From: an uncultured Tateyamaria sp.
Lineage (GTDB): Bacteria > Pseudomonadota > Alphaproteobacteria > Rhodobacterales > Rhodobacteraceae
DNA: 64,000 nucleotides
Assembly: GCF_947488715.1 (NCBI RefSeq)
Contig: NZ_CANLAG010000003.1
Location: 457,591 to 521,590, forward strand
Direction of reading: 5' to 3'
A model generated the notes under the pieces. It was not told the DNA's origin and searched no databases. It saw only the letters and a list, made by a program, of their open reading frames with translations. Every line of letters begins with the position of its first letter. Position 1 is the first letter of the stretch. A program made the translations under genes and the position numbers. This document shows positions 16,687 to 24,987 of the stretch, piece after piece.

Positions 16687-17769
16687 ATGGCCGACGCAAC
16701 TCAGGGCACCGGCGGACTGACGTTCGACGCAAAAAAACGGGCCTGGCCGAACGAGCTGAATATCTTTTTCGCGTTGATCCTGATCATTTTCGCCTTCGAG
16801 GCGGCGGGGCAGATCCTGCCGTACATGAAGGGGCAGAGTTTTCTGTTCGACACCCGCGACCGGTTCGACAGCATTTTCAACGAAGCCCGGCTCAAGATCA
16901 TCATCCTGCAGGTGGCTATTATCGGGATCATCGCGCTGGGGGTCACGCAGGTGATCATTTCGGGGGGGATCGACCTGAGTTCCGGTCCGCTGGTTGGGGC
17001 CACGGCGATGATCGTGATGTCCTTTGCGCAGACCGAGCTGGTCAATGGGGGGCCGAACCCCAAGGCCGTGTTCGGGGCGTGGGCCTTTGATCTGCCGGTG
17101 TTGGTGCCGGTTGTGGTGGGTTTGACGTTTGGGGCGTTTATCGGGGCCATAAACGGCAGTCTGATTGCCTACACCCGCATTCCGCCGTTCATCGCGACAC
17201 TGGGGATGTTCCTGATCTGCCGCGGTATTGCGCAGGCCTGGACCCGTGGTCAGCCTGTGTCCTTTCCCACGGAAAGCTTTGCTGTGATCGGCAAGGGGAT
17301 GATGCCGGTCTATCTGTTTCTGGCGCTGGCTGTCCTGTTTCACCTGATCCTCAAATACACGATCTACGGCAAGCACACCTATGCCATCGGATCGAACGAA
17401 GATGCGGCGCGTATGTCGGGCATCAACGTCAAACGGCACAAGGTCATGGTGTATATGATCGCGTCTATGCTCGCGGCTTTTGCGGCGATTGTGCTTAGTT
17501 CCAAGAACCTAACGGCGCAATCGGGCATGGGCATCTTTTACGAGCTCTATGCCATCGCCATGGCGGTGATCGGCGGGGTCAGTCTTACCGGCGGGCGCGG
17601 GTCCATCATCGGGACCGTTCTGGGTGCCATGGTGTTTGGCGTGATTCAGTCGGGGTTCACCTACATCAAGCTGGACGCGTTCTATCAGTTGATGGCGATG
17701 GGGGCGATCATCATTGGTGCAGTTGTGCTGGACAAGGTCCGGCAGGAACGTGCGGCGGCGCGAAGTTGA
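16687..17769 (+). CDS. CUT2 sugar ABC transporter permease
   Basis: RbsC-like permease, 360 residues, with 8-10 hydrophobic spans. The conserved cytoplasmic segments IGSNEDAARMSGINVKRHK (about 235-253) and GGVSLTGGRGSIIGTVLGA (about 297-315) are hallmarks of the family. It has an unusually long polar N-terminus (about 25 residues) and an extra extracytoplasmic loop near residues 110-130 with NGGPNPKAVFGAW. The ribosome site is GGAGAGGC. It follows the binding protein by 101 nt. Confidence 0.92.
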   Translation: MADATQGTGGLTFDAKKRAWPNELNIFFALILIIFAFEAAGQILPYMKGQSFLFDTRDRFDSIFNEARLKIIILQVAIIGIIALGVTQVIISGGIDLSSGPLVGATAMIVMSFAQTELVNGGPNPKAVFGAWAFDLPVLVPVVVGLTFGAFIGAINGSLIAYTRIPPFIATLGMFLICRGIAQAWTRGQPVSFPTESFAVIGKGMMPVYLFLALAVLFHLILKYTIYGKHTYAIGSNEDAARMSGINVKRHKVMVYMIASMLAAFAAIVLSSKNLTAQSGMGIFYELYAIAMAVIGGVSLTGGRGSIIGTVLGAMVFGVIQSGFTYIKLDAFYQLMAMGAIIIGAVVLDKVRQERAAARS

Positions 17770-17783
17770 GGGAGGACCAAGCC

Positions 17784-18560
17784 ATGAGCGATACTATTCT
17801 TGAGACCAAAGGTCTGACCAAACACTATGGCGGTGTGCACGCCCTGACGGATGCGGATTTCTCTCTGAAAAAGGGCGAACACGTGGCCATCATGGGGGAC
17901 AACGGGGCGGGCAAGTCGACCTTTGTCCGTCAGATCACCGGGGTGGAGCAGCGCACGCGCGGCGAGATCATTTTTGACGGCAAGCCGGTGCATTTCGGCG
18001 GGCCACTGGATGCGCGTGAGGCCGGGATTGAAACCGTGTTTCAGACGCTCGCACTGGCGGATGATCTGGATGTGCCAGACAACCTGTTTCTGGGTCGCGA
18101 GATGACGCGCTTTAACTGGTTGGGGCCATTCCGTATCCTTGACTACAAGGGGATGCGCCAGGCGACGCTGGATGGGTTGGAAAAGACTGCAGTGAAAATT
18201 CCCAACATCCGCAATACGATCCGCAACATGTCAGGTGGACAGCGGCAATGTGTGGCCATTGCCCGTACTGCCACATTCCATTCCAAGCTGACGATCATGG
18301 ACGAACCCACCGCGGCGCTGGGTGTTCAGGAAACCGCGCAGGTGGAAAACATCGTCCGCACCCTGAAAGAGGCGGGCGAGCCGTTGATCCTGATCAGTCA
18401 CAACATGCGGCAAGTCATGGATCTGGTGGACCGCATTGTCGTGTTCCGCAGGGGCCGTATCGTGGCGAACCTGAACAAGGAAGACACGGACGGTCAGGAC
18501 ATCGTGGCCTACATCACAGGCGCAAAAACGCAGCCTGAATACGACCTCGAGGCCGTCTGA
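17784..18560 (+). CDS. CUT2 sugar ABC transporter ATPase, single-domain type
   Basis: ATP-binding subunit, 258 residues. Walker A is GDNGAGKST near 39-47, the signature MSGGQRQ near 151-157, Walker B LTIMDEPTA near 172-180, and the H-loop SHNM near 206. It carries one ABC domain rather than the two of RbsA, as in FrcA-like systems. ATG 17784 is chosen over the in-frame TTG at 17766 because GGAGGA lies 7 nt before it. A strong terminator follows. Confidence 0.92.
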   Translation: MSDTILETKGLTKHYGGVHALTDADFSLKKGEHVAIMGDNGAGKSTFVRQITGVEQRTRGEIIFDGKPVHFGGPLDAREAGIETVFQTLALADDLDVPDNLFLGREMTRFNWLGPFRILDYKGMRQATLDGLEKTAVKIPNIRNTIRNMSGGQRQCVAIARTATFHSKLTIMDEPTAALGVQETAQVENIVRTLKEAGEPLILISHNMRQVMDLVDRIVVFRRGRIVANLNKEDTDGQDIVAYITGAKTQPEYDLEAV

Positions 18561-18601
18561 GCATCATAGCCGGTTGGGTTATGGGGTCTCGCAGCAAAGA
18601 G

Positions 18602-18629
18602 AAAGGCCGGTTCTTAGGAACCGGCCTTT
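18602..18629. terminator. Bidirectional rho-independent terminator
   Basis: A perfect 12-bp stem (AAAGGCCGGTTC with its complement) closes a TTAG loop and is flanked by A's on the left and T's on the right, so it can stop transcription from both the transporter operon and the convergent dehydrogenase. Confidence 0.9.
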
Positions 18630-18635
18630 TTGATG

Positions 18636-19769
18636 TTAGCGCAGTGATGCGGGGCGGGCATCGACCCATGCGCCATCGGCCTTGGCTGAGGCGACGCATT
18701 GGTGCACCGCAGACATGGATCGCAGTCCGTCCATGGCCGTGGGGTAGGCGCCATGCGTTTCGCCGCGAATGGCGGCCGCGAGATCGACGTAGATGTTTGT
18801 CACCGCCATGGGGAAACCTTCGGGGTGGGCAATAGCCACGCGGCTGAGGCGTCCGGCCTCGTCGGACAGCCCGGCCTCGCCTTTTTCCATGATCTGCGTG
18901 CGGCCACCCAGCGGAGTGTACATGACTTGGCCGGGTTGTTCGGCCCACCACTTCATGCCGCCGGTTTCGCCAAAGACCTGTATTTCGAACCCGTGTTGAC
19001 GCCCGATGGCTACCGACGATGTCCAAAGCCGACCGATTGTGCCGCCTTCCATGCGGAAGTTGACCATGGCGTCATCTTCGAGCACGCGGCTGGAGATGGT
19101 TGAGGCAAAGTCGGCGGACAGCGTCTTGACCTCGTCACCGGCGATAAAGCTGGCAAGGTGCATGGCGTGAATGCCGCAATCAGCAAATTGCCCGGACACG
19201 CCTGCCATGGCCGGATCATAGCGCCAGCGCACGCGCGGGTTGTCAGCGTCGGCGGCATCCCCGTGGTGGCCGTGGCTGAAATTGACCACGATCACGCGCA
19301 CTTTGCCGATGTCGCCCCGTGCCACAATATTGCGCATTTCGCGCACCATCGGATAGGCGGAATAGCAGTAGTTCACGGCACAGACCTGACCGGTTTTGGC
19401 GGCGATCTTGACGATCTCTTCGCCCTCTTCGACGGTCATGGTCATCGGCTTTTCGCACAAGACGTTGAACCCGGCCTCGAGAAAGGACTTGGTGATCTCA
19501 AAATGGGTGGAATTGGGCGTGGCGACTGTGACCAGATCGACCTTGTCATCGCGGCCCTTTTCACCCTCGAGCATGTCTTGCCAATTGCCATAGGCGCGGT
19601 CGGCTGCAACGCCGAGGCGCTGGGCGTAGGCTTTGCCCCTTTCAGCGTCGTGATCGAGCGCCCCTGCCGCCAGGACAAAGTTGCCGTCGGCCTGTGCGCC
19701 AAGACGGTGGGCGGGCCCAATCTGGCTGCCTTCTCCGCCGCCGATCATGCCCCAATTCAGTCGTTTCAT
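18636..19769 (-). CDS. Gfo/Idh/MocA family sugar dehydrogenase
   Basis: NAD(P)-dependent oxidoreductase, 377 residues. The Rossmann motif GGGEGSQIG is near residues 9-17, and the family's cofactor/catalytic motif CEKPMT lies near 100-105. His-containing segments GHHGDAAD and GIHAMHLASF are in the C-terminal substrate domain. The ATG at 19769 is chosen over an in-frame TTG 15 nt upstream because AAGGAC stands before it. It shares a LacI-type operator with the convergent CUT2 transporter, so it probably oxidises the imported sugar or cyclitol. Confidence 0.88.
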   Translation of the reverse strand: MKRLNWGMIGGGEGSQIGPAHRLGAQADGNFVLAAGALDHDAERGKAYAQRLGVAADRAYGNWQDMLEGEKGRDDKVDLVTVATPNSTHFEITKSFLEAGFNVLCEKPMTMTVEEGEEIVKIAAKTGQVCAVNYCYSAYPMVREMRNIVARGDIGKVRVIVVNFSHGHHGDAADADNPRVRWRYDPAMAGVSGQFADCGIHAMHLASFIAGDEVKTLSADFASTISSRVLEDDAMVNFRMEGGTIGRLWTSSVAIGRQHGFEIQVFGETGGMKWWAEQPGQVMYTPLGGRTQIMEKGEAGLSDEAGRLSRVAIAHPEGFPMAVTNIYVDLAAAIRGETHGAYPTAMDGLRSMSAVHQCVASAKADGAWVDARPASLR

Positions 19770-19939
19770 CTGCTGTCCTTTCAAGAGCCGATGGGGTGCA
19801 GGCGCTCACCGTCGACCTGCGTATGGTTCTGTCTATGCCGGGTGACGCGGGGCGATGCAAAAGTCTTTGGCGGTTGCCGGCGTCCATTGCTGTACCTTGT
19901 CCCGACACAGAGTGTCTTTTCAGCGGCTACATGCAAGTG

Positions 19940-19955
19940 TTGCAACCGGTTGCAA
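19940..19955. promoter_or_regulatory. LacI-family operator, copy 2
   Basis: TTGCAACCGGTTGCAA, a 16-bp palindrome containing the same 14-bp core as copy 1, lies 171 nt upstream of the Gfo/Idh/MocA gene. One regulator very likely controls both the transporter and the dehydrogenase. Confidence 0.8.
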
Positions 19956-20034
19956 TTGGATAACGGCACTCGGTTTCTTTCTCAAGCTGCAAATGCAGTT
20001 TTGAGCAGGAGCGTTAGACGGACAGTGGAGGGAT

Positions 20035-21045
20035 TTAGGCGGCGCGGCGTTCCAGTGCGCGGCGGGCTTCGTTTTCCTCGGTGATCAGGACATAGGCCCA
20101 CACCAGAATGGGCAGTGCGACGATACCGCCAACAGGGCCCCAGAGCCACAGGCCAAAGACGATGGCGAGGAACACGGCCAGAGGGTTGAGCGACAGGCGG
20201 CGTCCGACGAATGTCGGGGTGACGAATTGCGCCTCGATCAGGTTCAGGACCAGGAAGACGGCGGGGGGCAACAGCACCATACCGCCGGAAAAATGCGTCA
20301 TGCCTGCGATCAAGAGGGACACAACCATGATGGCGGGCCCCAGGTAGAGTACAAAGTTCAGCAGGAAGGCGGCGGCGCCCCAGACCATTGGATCAGGCAC
20401 TCCCATCACGGTCAGGGCCGCGGCGACGGCCATCCCAAGCGTGGCGTTCACGGCGGCAATCGTCACAAAGTAGTGGGACACGGCGCGGTCGGCGGTGGTC
20501 AGCCGGCGTCTGGCTCTGGGGCCAAGCCAGTCGTAGATGTCGCTGCGCGTGAGCAGACAGAAAAACAGCGTGCCAAGGGCGATCAGCGCCTGTGCCATCA
20601 GGTTCGGCGCGAGCCAGAGGGCATCGATGACCGTTGGCATTGCCTCTTCCATCGCCTCCTCGCCACGTTCGGCGAGCTGCCCTTCGAGTGCTTCGAGGCC
20701 GCGCAGGGCAAGCGTCAGGTCAGACATCCATGTGCGCAGGTGATCAGAGACGCGTGGCAGGACGTTGACGAGTTCCATGATAATCGGTCCGGCCCACAGG
20801 GCGATGAGTGCCAGTGCGACAACCGCAAAAACAAGCGCGCCAAGTGCGCCGACGACATGCGGCAGGTTCAACCGTGCCATGAGGCGCATCGCGGGCGTCA
20901 GTACAGTGGCGAGGGTCAGCCCCAAGACGATGGGCGCCGACACGGCCTGGCCAAATTTGAGCGCGCCGATGCAGGCGATGGATGCGATTGCTATCAGGCA
21001 GACCGTTTGCAGGTCTGCCCGACCAAAGGGACTTCGGTCATCCAT
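20035..21045 (-). CDS. AI-2E (PerM) family transporter
   Basis: Polytopic inner-membrane protein, 336 residues, with about eight hydrophobic spans and the family's C-terminal PILVWAYVLITEE. The family is best known from TqsA/PerM and from Na+/H+ antiport members; the substrate here is unknown. ATG 21045 gives MDDRSPFG and overlaps the upstream gene stop by 8 nt; an upstream extension would read through that gene in another frame. It ends a four-gene operon headed by a YqjD-like protein under a stress-type promoter. Confidence 0.85.
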   Translation of the reverse strand: MDDRSPFGRADLQTVCLIAIASIACIGALKFGQAVSAPIVLGLTLATVLTPAMRLMARLNLPHVVGALGALVFAVVALALIALWAGPIIMELVNVLPRVSDHLRTWMSDLTLALRGLEALEGQLAERGEEAMEEAMPTVIDALWLAPNLMAQALIALGTLFFCLLTRSDIYDWLGPRARRRLTTADRAVSHYFVTIAAVNATLGMAVAAALTVMGVPDPMVWGAAAFLLNFVLYLGPAIMVVSLLIAGMTHFSGGMVLLPPAVFLVLNLIEAQFVTPTFVGRRLSLNPLAVFLAIVFGLWLWGPVGGIVALPILVWAYVLITEENEARRALERRAA

Positions 21046-21823
21046 GTGTTGCGCCGCGCCCGTTGCCCTGATTGTCGAGCGCGTCGCGGGCTGCGGCCAT
21101 GCCGCTGTCGATGGCCGATTTACTGCGGGCCTCAAGGGTCGCGATTTCGTCGCGCAGAACGGCTTCGGCGTCGCGCAGCAGCTGGTCACGCTTTGCCCCC
21201 AGCACTTCGGCCTCGCGGCGTGTGCCGGGCAGGGCGGCCCCGATCAACGCGCCGATCCCGGCGGCCACGAGGGTGGTGACGATGGGCCGTTCCTGGTGCG
21301 TTTTCTGAGCTGCGGCGGCCAGTTTGGCGCTGTGGCGTTCAAGCTTTTCCTGTGCCGCGATGGCGTTCAGGCGCGCGGTGCGCACCTTGGCGCGCGCATC
21401 GGGGCTGAGGCGGTCCAGTCCGGCGTCCAGCTTGATCCGCAGGGCCTGCGCGCGGCCTGGACCAACATCGACATTGTCCGCTTGAACACGAGCCTGTTGT
21501 TTGTGCCGGGCGGCGGCACGCGCGATGCGTTTGTTGGCCTCACCGCTCAACGGTGCAGACGATGTCGGCTGTGGTTCTGGCGAGGGGGCGGGGCGTTGCG
21601 GCAGGGCGAACATCGCAATGCCAGCACCGACAACGGCCACGCTCAGCGGGTTGGCGCGGGCGCGCCGGGTTACGAGGCGCGCGAGATCAGCCAGTTGCGT
21701 TGTGGCAGCATGCCCGGCCGCTTCGGGTGCGCGGTTTGACAACAAGGCGTTAAGCGCCAGTGTCAAACCTTCGCGGTGCCCGTCAGCGTCGGCGCGGGCG
21801 GTGTCCATTGAATTACGAGACAT
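21038..21823 (-). CDS. Hypothetical two-segment membrane protein in stress operon (DUF3618-like start)
   Basis: A 261-residue protein. The segment ANPLSVAVVGAGIAMFAL (about 55-72) resembles the membrane anchor of DUF3618 proteins found beside YqjD/holin genes. A Pro/Ser linker, a charged Ala-rich helical region, and a second glycine-rich hydrophobic stretch (TTLVAAGIGALIGAALPG, about 185-202) follow. ATG 21823 overlaps the holin-like gene. The function is unknown; position suggests a cell-envelope stress role. Confidence 0.7.
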   Translation of the reverse strand: MSRNSMDTARADADGHREGLTLALNALLSNRAPEAAGHAATTQLADLARLVTRRARANPLSVAVVGAGIAMFALPQRPAPSPEPQPTSSAPLSGEANKRIARAAARHKQQARVQADNVDVGPGRAQALRIKLDAGLDRLSPDARAKVRTARLNAIAAQEKLERHSAKLAAAAQKTHQERPIVTTLVAAGIGALIGAALPGTRREAEVLGAKRDQLLRDAEAVLRDEIATLEARSKSAIDSGMAAARDALDNQGNGRGATHG

Positions 21824-22205
21824 GAGTTTTCTCCGTGACGAGGCGTATGGTTTCAGCGGCATGTGCCGCCGTGCGTGTGGGTGCGATGGCCTTTGGGGAC
21901 AGGCGGTTCAGACCCAGCCACAGGGCAAGTGCCGATACAATCAACAGGCCTGTGCCCGTTGCGAGCGCGGCGAGCCAAGCGGCGAGACCGAGTGCCGTGA
22001 GCCCGAGAAACAGAGCCGCTGTCAGAGCAAAGAGTGCGCTGAACGTGGCGGCAAAGCCGATCGCGGCGAGGATCAAGCCGGTGCGCGCCGCCCGCAGGTT
22101 CTGCGCCATCTCGCCACGGGCCAAACGCCATTCGCTGATCAAAAGGCCGCGCAGATGCGCCGCCACGTTTTCGATTTGCGCAAGGGGCGAAGGGTGGGGT
22201 TGCAT
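21813..22205 (-). CDS. Holin-superfamily membrane protein (YqjE-like)
   Basis: A 130-residue protein with an amphipathic N-terminus and two long hydrophobic segments (GLILAAIGFAATFSALFALTA, about 42-62, and LAALATGTGLLIVSALALWL, about 74-93). This is the YqjE/Phage_holin_3_6 pattern. The start ATG overlaps the preceding TAA (TAATG). It stands between the YqjD-like and DUF3618-like genes, a common alphaproteobacterial trio of unknown biochemical function that is not phage-derived lysis. Confidence 0.78.
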   Translation of the reverse strand: MQPHPSPLAQIENVAAHLRGLLISEWRLARGEMAQNLRAARTGLILAAIGFAATFSALFALTAALFLGLTALGLAAWLAALATGTGLLIVSALALWLGLNRLSPKAIAPTRTAAHAAETIRLVTEKTHVS

Positions 22206-22636
22206 TACGACTGCTCCAGATGATTTGCCCACGGATCATGTGCGCCCGCCACGTCGTCAGGCCGCGCACCGGCCTTGAGAAAGCGGGCCGCGGCAAAGCC
22301 CAAGAGCGCCGCGCCGCCCAAAACAAGCGCGGGGTTGCGGCGTGTAAAGTCGCCAGCCTGACGGGCCAACGCCTCGATATCTGATGACTTGAGGTGATCG
22401 GCAACGTGCCCAAGCGCGCTGATCGCGTGATCCAACATCGGGTCGGCGATATGGTTCTCGGGCAGTGCATCGCGCGCAGCCTCAGTGGCGTCAGCGACCT
22501 TGGACACATGCGCGGCGGCGTCAGATTTTACGCTGTCTGCAGTGCGGGATGCGGTGTCCTTGATACCGTCGGCAATCTGGTGTCCGGCATGCGCAATGTC
22601 GTCCTGTACCTGAAGGTGCGGTTCGCTACGGCTCAT
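22205..22636 (-). CDS. YqjD/ElaB-like (DUF883) membrane-anchored protein
   Basis: A 143-residue protein with a long charged helical N-terminal half (IADGIKDTASRTADSVKSDA) and a C-terminal anchor RRNPALVLGGAALLGFAAARF near 104-124, the DUF883 signature. E. coli relatives bind ribosomes at the membrane in stationary phase; whether this one does is unknown. ATG 22636 has AGAGGA 7 nt upstream and is preferred to the in-frame ATG at 22654. The promoter at 22691-22715 is EcfG-like. Confidence 0.8.
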   Translation of the reverse strand: MSRSEPHLQVQDDIAHAGHQIADGIKDTASRTADSVKSDAAAHVSKVADATEAARDALPENHIADPMLDHAISALGHVADHLKSSDIEALARQAGDFTRRNPALVLGGAALLGFAAARFLKAGARPDDVAGAHDPWANHLEQS

Positions 22637-22690
22637 GAAACTATCCTCTTGCATATGGGTGGTGCGACCGTGTCGCCCAGTTGGATAGTC

Positions 22691-22715
22691 AACGAACGAT
22701 GCCGCTGTTTGTTCC
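22691..22715 (-). promoter_or_regulatory. EcfG-type promoter of the YqjD-like operon
   Basis: Read on the minus strand: GGAAC, 16 nt, CGTT. This is the alphaproteobacterial general-stress consensus, 55 nt before the start codon. Confidence 0.75.
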
Positions 22716-22798
22716 AAAATAGATTGGGCGGGTGTGCCCCTTGGCCGTCATTCGTTCGGCGCGCTCTGCCGCCCGCTGACGCCGCTCAGGCAACAAAA

Positions 22799-22830
22799 AG
22801 GCGCGCTGCCAGGACAGTGGCAGCGCGCCT
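22799..22830 (-). terminator. Rho-independent terminator of the PRC-barrel gene
   Basis: A perfect 12-bp stem AGGCGCGCTGCC with its complement, 8-nt loop; on the minus strand it is followed by TTTTTG. It lies 74 nt downstream of the PRC-barrel gene. Confidence 0.85.
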
Positions 22831-22903
22831 GCGTTGGACCGGATGGGGATATCCCGGTCACTCTCAGGGGCATGGCGGACGGGCCAAGCCCCCTGGTTTC
22901 GCC

Positions 22904-23374
22904 TTATGACTCGTATGCGGGCAAAGCTTCCAACTGGGATTCGGTCATCGCGGCGTAGACGCGCATATCGTCGCCTTCGGCTTCTTGCTTGATCGTGAGG
23001 CTGTCAAAGCTGACCAACACGTCTTTTTCACCGATGGCGAGGAAACCGCCGACGCCCAGAACAGCGCCCTGGATGGTGCCGTCGGTCGAGACGATCACGC
23101 TGTCGATTTCGCCGATCCATTCATCGTTTGCATCGTAGACGCGCATGCCCGTCAACTCTTCGGTTGTCAGCTCTGTCGCCGGTGCAATAACCCACCCGTC
23201 GCGTTCAATCTGAGGCGCGTCGAACGTGGCCAAGTCGTCGGATTTCCAGTTCTCGTCCATCACGATGGGGCTGTCGCCATACGCGGTCTCGTTCTTGGTT
23301 GCTTTGGCTGTGTCACCAGCGATCAGCGGTGTTGCAACAGTCAGGGCAAGGACGGACGCAAAAATGCGTTTCAT
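22904..23374 (-). CDS. Exported PRC-barrel domain protein
   Basis: A 156-residue protein with a signal peptide MKRIFASVLALTVATPLIAG and a PRC-barrel (about 75-140) with the strands LTGMRVYDANDEWIGEIDSVIV. PRC-barrel proteins of this exported type are frequent in alphaproteobacterial stress regulons; the binding partner is unknown. An EcfG-like promoter lies 58 nt upstream and a strong terminator follows. Confidence 0.85.
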   Translation of the reverse strand: MKRIFASVLALTVATPLIAGDTAKATKNETAYGDSPIVMDENWKSDDLATFDAPQIERDGWVIAPATELTTEELTGMRVYDANDEWIGEIDSVIVSTDGTIQGAVLGVGGFLAIGEKDVLVSFDSLTIKQEAEGDDMRVYAAMTESQLEALPAYES

Positions 23375-23431
23375 AGTGTTTCCTCCATTTTAATCATGGT
23401 GTTAGCGCAGCGGCGTGCTGCTTGGGAATGA

Positions 23432-23456
23432 AACGGGCGACGCTGTGAAAGGTTCC
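23432..23456 (-). promoter_or_regulatory. EcfG-type promoter of the PRC-barrel gene
   Basis: Minus strand: GGAAC, 16 nt, CGTT, ending 58 nt before the start codon. Confidence 0.75.
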
Positions 23457-23493
23457 CGGTCGGTCGAAAATTATTTGGTGTTTTGCCGACAAT

Positions 23494-23519
23494 GGAACGA
23501 TTGTGCCGTGGTTTGGGTT
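23494..23519 (+). promoter_or_regulatory. EcfG-type promoter of two tiny membrane-protein genes
   Basis: GGAAC, 17 nt, GGTT, ending 33 nt before the first start codon. One base differs from the CGTT consensus. Confidence 0.65.
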
Positions 23520-23551
23520 GTGCCTGTGAACGTCAGAAAAGGAGAGACCCA

Positions 23552-23719
23552 ATGTCTGCACCCGACACGAACATTAAGGCCCAAGCCTGGTATCACCGCC
23601 CCTCGTTGATCGGCATGGCGGTTGTCCTCGTCGGCGCGCTTGTTTTTGTCTTTGGTGCGCAACTCGCACCCGATGATGACGCCGCCCTGACCGAAGCACC
23701 GATTGCAGCAACCGAGTAA
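23552..23719 (+). CDS. Small membrane protein, 55 residues
   Basis: ATG 23552 follows AAAAGGAGAG, a strong ribosome site. The protein has one transmembrane segment (SLIGMAVVLVGALVFVFGA, about 18-36) and an acidic Ala-rich tail. I recognise no family. The stress-type promoter upstream and the tightly following 49-residue gene indicate a two-gene operon within the general stress island. Confidence 0.7.
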   Translation: MSAPDTNIKAQAWYHRPSLIGMAVVLVGALVFVFGAQLAPDDDAALTEAPIAATE

Positions 23720-23730
23720 AGGAGAGCGAC

Positions 23731-23880
23731 ATGGAAGCCCCTATTATCCCAATTCTGTTTATGCTGACCGCCTTTGCGGTGATCGTATGGGCATGGATGA
23801 GCAAGCGCGCGACCGAACAGCGGATGGATGACCCTGACGCGCCGAAATCGACGCTCGCCAAGGACGCGCCCGATCACTGA
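23731..23880 (+). CDS. Small membrane protein, 49 residues
   Basis: An open frame from ATG 23731 to TGA 23880 with GGAGAG 4 nt upstream, 11 nt after the previous gene. One transmembrane segment (IPILFMLTAFAVIVWAWM, about 6-23) is followed by a basic and then acidic tail. No family is recognised. Conserved spacing, ribosome site and promoter context make it a likely real gene despite its size. Confidence 0.65.
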   Translation: MEAPIIPILFMLTAFAVIVWAWMSKRATEQRMDDPDAPKSTLAKDAPDH

Positions 23881-23896
23881 CCGCAAGATTGCAAAG

Positions 23897-23926
23897 ATCC
23901 CGCGACACCGATGTGTATCGCGGGAT
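23897..23926. terminator. Probable terminator between convergent genes
   Basis: ATCCCGCGA and TCGCGGGAT form a 9-bp stem, with a small inner CAC/GTG pairing, followed by ATTT. The T-tract is weak. Confidence 0.5.
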
Positions 23927-23942
23927 ATTTGCCGTGTGAGGG

Positions 23943-24782
23943 TCATGCGTTTGATTTGACCTCGGGCATGATCTGGGCCCAGACCAAGACCGTAAAGATG
24001 ACTGTGCCGCCCACCACATTGCCGGCCAGAACGGGTATAAAAAATTCGAACAGCGCTGATGCCAGACCCAGGTCACCCTGCACCAACAGGTAAGCCATTT
24101 CGACGGACCCGGCGACGATGTGCGTGAAATCACCCAAGGCAATCAGCCAGGTGAACAGAAAGATCAACGCCACCTCACTGCCCTTGGCGCTGGGCAACAT
24201 CCACACCAGCGCGGCGATCAGGACGCCGGCGGGAATCCCGCGCATGAACCCTTCGCCCGGTGCCATGCTTGTGGCGTGTGCGCTGAGCTGTTGAAAGGCA
24301 TCAGCCACGTCTTCGGCGAGGACAGGGGCATAGGCGAGGAACGTCGCGACCACAAAGGCGCCAATCACGTTGGCGGCGATCACGATAGTCCATAATTCGA
24401 CGGTGCGGATCAGACAGGCACGCGATCGTTGGACCAGAACAGGGGCGACCGTGGTGATGGTGTTTTCGGTAAACAACTGCATCCGCCCGAGGATGACGAG
24501 CAAGAAGCCGAACGTATACCCCATGTTTTCAATGATATAACGCCATTCCGCGTCTGGAAGCCGTGCGCGCAAGAGGGCCTCGCCCAGCACGGAAAACGAT
24601 ATCAGGATGCCTGCGGCGATGCCCGAAAACCAAAGAGACCGGTTGGGACGTTCCAACTCTTCTTCGCCATTGCGGCGGATGGCTTCAAAGATCAGTTTGG
24701 GCGACAGCGGTGCCACTTCGTCGACGGCATCTGCCTCGTCGGCGTGGTCGATGAGGTCTGATGGGTCTGAGTGGACGGACAT
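23943..24782 (-). CDS. Formate/nitrite transporter (FNT) family channel
   Basis: A 279-residue protein with six hydrophobic spans after a 50-residue acidic N-terminus. The FNT hallmarks are GRMQLFTENTI (about 98-108) and ALGDFTHIVAGSVEM (about 214-228). The family conducts small monovalent anions such as formate, nitrite or hydrosulfide; this subgroup, with a long polar N-terminus, is often uncharacterised. An EcfG-like promoter 44 nt upstream ties it to the general stress response rather than to anaerobic formate metabolism. Confidence 0.88.
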   Translation of the reverse strand: MSVHSDPSDLIDHADEADAVDEVAPLSPKLIFEAIRRNGEEELERPNRSLWFSGIAAGILISFSVLGEALLRARLPDAEWRYIIENMGYTFGFLLVILGRMQLFTENTITTVAPVLVQRSRACLIRTVELWTIVIAANVIGAFVVATFLAYAPVLAEDVADAFQQLSAHATSMAPGEGFMRGIPAGVLIAALVWMLPSAKGSEVALIFLFTWLIALGDFTHIVAGSVEMAYLLVQGDLGLASALFEFFIPVLAGNVVGGTVIFTVLVWAQIMPEVKSNA

Positions 24783-24825
24783 ATATGTCTCCGGGTTGCA
24801 GTGCGGATTGCACCATTCAGACAGA

Positions 24826-24851
24826 AACGCATGGGACGCGGGATGGGTTCC
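24826..24851 (-). promoter_or_regulatory. EcfG-type promoter of the FNT gene
   Basis: Minus strand: GGAAC, 17 nt, CGTT, ending 44 nt before the start codon. Confidence 0.75.
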
Positions 24852-24931
24852 AACGGAAATTTTGCCTGACGCACAGGGCGCGTGGACAGTTGCGGGCAGC
24901 CGCGTGTTTCAAGGTTCCGTGGGGAATGAAG

Positions 24932-24956
24932 GGAACAAATCCGCATCTGCGACGTT
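24932..24956 (+). promoter_or_regulatory. EcfG-type promoter of the Tudor-like gene
   Basis: GGAAC, 16 nt, CGTT, ending 32 nt before the start codon. Confidence 0.75.
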
Positions 24957-24987
24957 GACCCCGTGAAGACCAAACGGAGACATCACA

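Noticed and set aside
21813..22205. Prophage holin
   Set aside because: No endolysin, phage structural gene or integrase is near; the YqjD/YqjE-like trio and stress promoter explain it better.
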